Origin: Myxococcota bacterium
Lineage (GTDB): Bacteria; Myxococcota_A; UBA796; JAFGLY01
DNA length: 43,189 nt
Direction: 5' to 3'
Assembly (NCBI GenBank): GCA_024276675.1
Contig: JAJRWT010000075.1
Coordinates: forward strand, 1 to 43,189
How positions within the stretch are numbered: the first letter of the stretch is position 1; every line of letters starts with the position of its first letter. This document shows positions 43,050 through 43,189 of the stretch, in pieces. The notes beneath the pieces were generated by a model. The model searched no databases. It was given only the letters and a program-made list of their open reading frames with translations, and was not told where the DNA came from. The position numbers were made by a program, and so were the translations under genes.

Positions 43050-43189
43050 GTGGCGTATCAGGCCGAAACCACCGGGATCCGGATGAGCCCTTATATGCGT
43101 ACTTCCGGAACTGCCTTCATGATTCCTGTCCGCCAGGCGTTTCACTTTTGCGATTCCTCCGGGACGGATCGCAGATCTGAAACGGATTC

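Overview
The window comes from a GC-rich bacterium that looks like an uncultured member of the Myxococcota (former Deltaproteobacteria). The main clues are two proteins ending in MYXO-CTERM-like sorting tails (25515-26621 and 40099-42777), many Asp/Cys-rich MopE-type metal-binding repeats, thrombospondin type 3 repeats, lamin-tail domains and numerous lipoproteins with acidic D/T/S/G/E linkers. Phylum is an inference; the window has no rRNA, tRNA or marker gene other than valS.

Layout. Left edge (1-1008): a truncated Y1 (RAYT/IS200-like) transposase with a perfect 16-bp hairpin upstream. 1009-8233: a lipoprotein, then a rightward run with a DUF5690 membrane protein, a dicarboxylate/amino-acid symporter, a lamin-tail lipoprotein and a CotH-kinase protein. 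8379-13260 (leftward): an arylsulfotransferase-like protein, an NYN/OST-HTH nuclease, a large membrane protein and a decayed second arylsulfotransferase-like gene. 13495-15944: a radical SAM and DegT/AHBA-type aminotransferase pair. 15962-20591: an uncharacterised 554-residue protein with an internal duplication and a large MopE/lamin-tail lipoprotein. 20723-24605: valS and ogt, the only housekeeping genes. 24677-28480: a zinc-ribbon/proline-rich membrane protein, a thrombospondin-3 MYXO-CTERM protein, a methyltransferase and a GT2. 28610-35687: a clostripain-like lipoprotein, YfhO-type and SGNH genes overlapping by 4 bp, a YvlD-like protein and another lipoprotein. 35939-42777: an OmpA-like lipoprotein, a GT39-like mannosyltransferase, a MopE protein whose C-type lectin domain is cut off by one in-frame stop, and a BNR-propeller/MopE/MYXO-CTERM protein. 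Right edge: an ISL3-type transposase remnant.

Together the genes describe a cell-surface/secretome island: surface-anchored adhesins or enzymes, plus GT-C/GT2/YfhO/SGNH genes that probably build or decorate envelope glycans. Only short translationally coupled groups are evident as operons.

The most unusual signal is a dispersed repeat whose terminal sequence resembles AGGAGCCGTCGGGAAAGGC. A 205-bp palindromic copy sits in frame inside the yfhO-type gene. Three tandem copies of the terminal motif make the N-terminus of the 702-residue membrane protein, another piece lies in the C-terminal tail of the DegT protein, and further pieces lie between genes. This resembles the protein-coding palindromic elements described in Rickettsia, but in an unrelated lineage.
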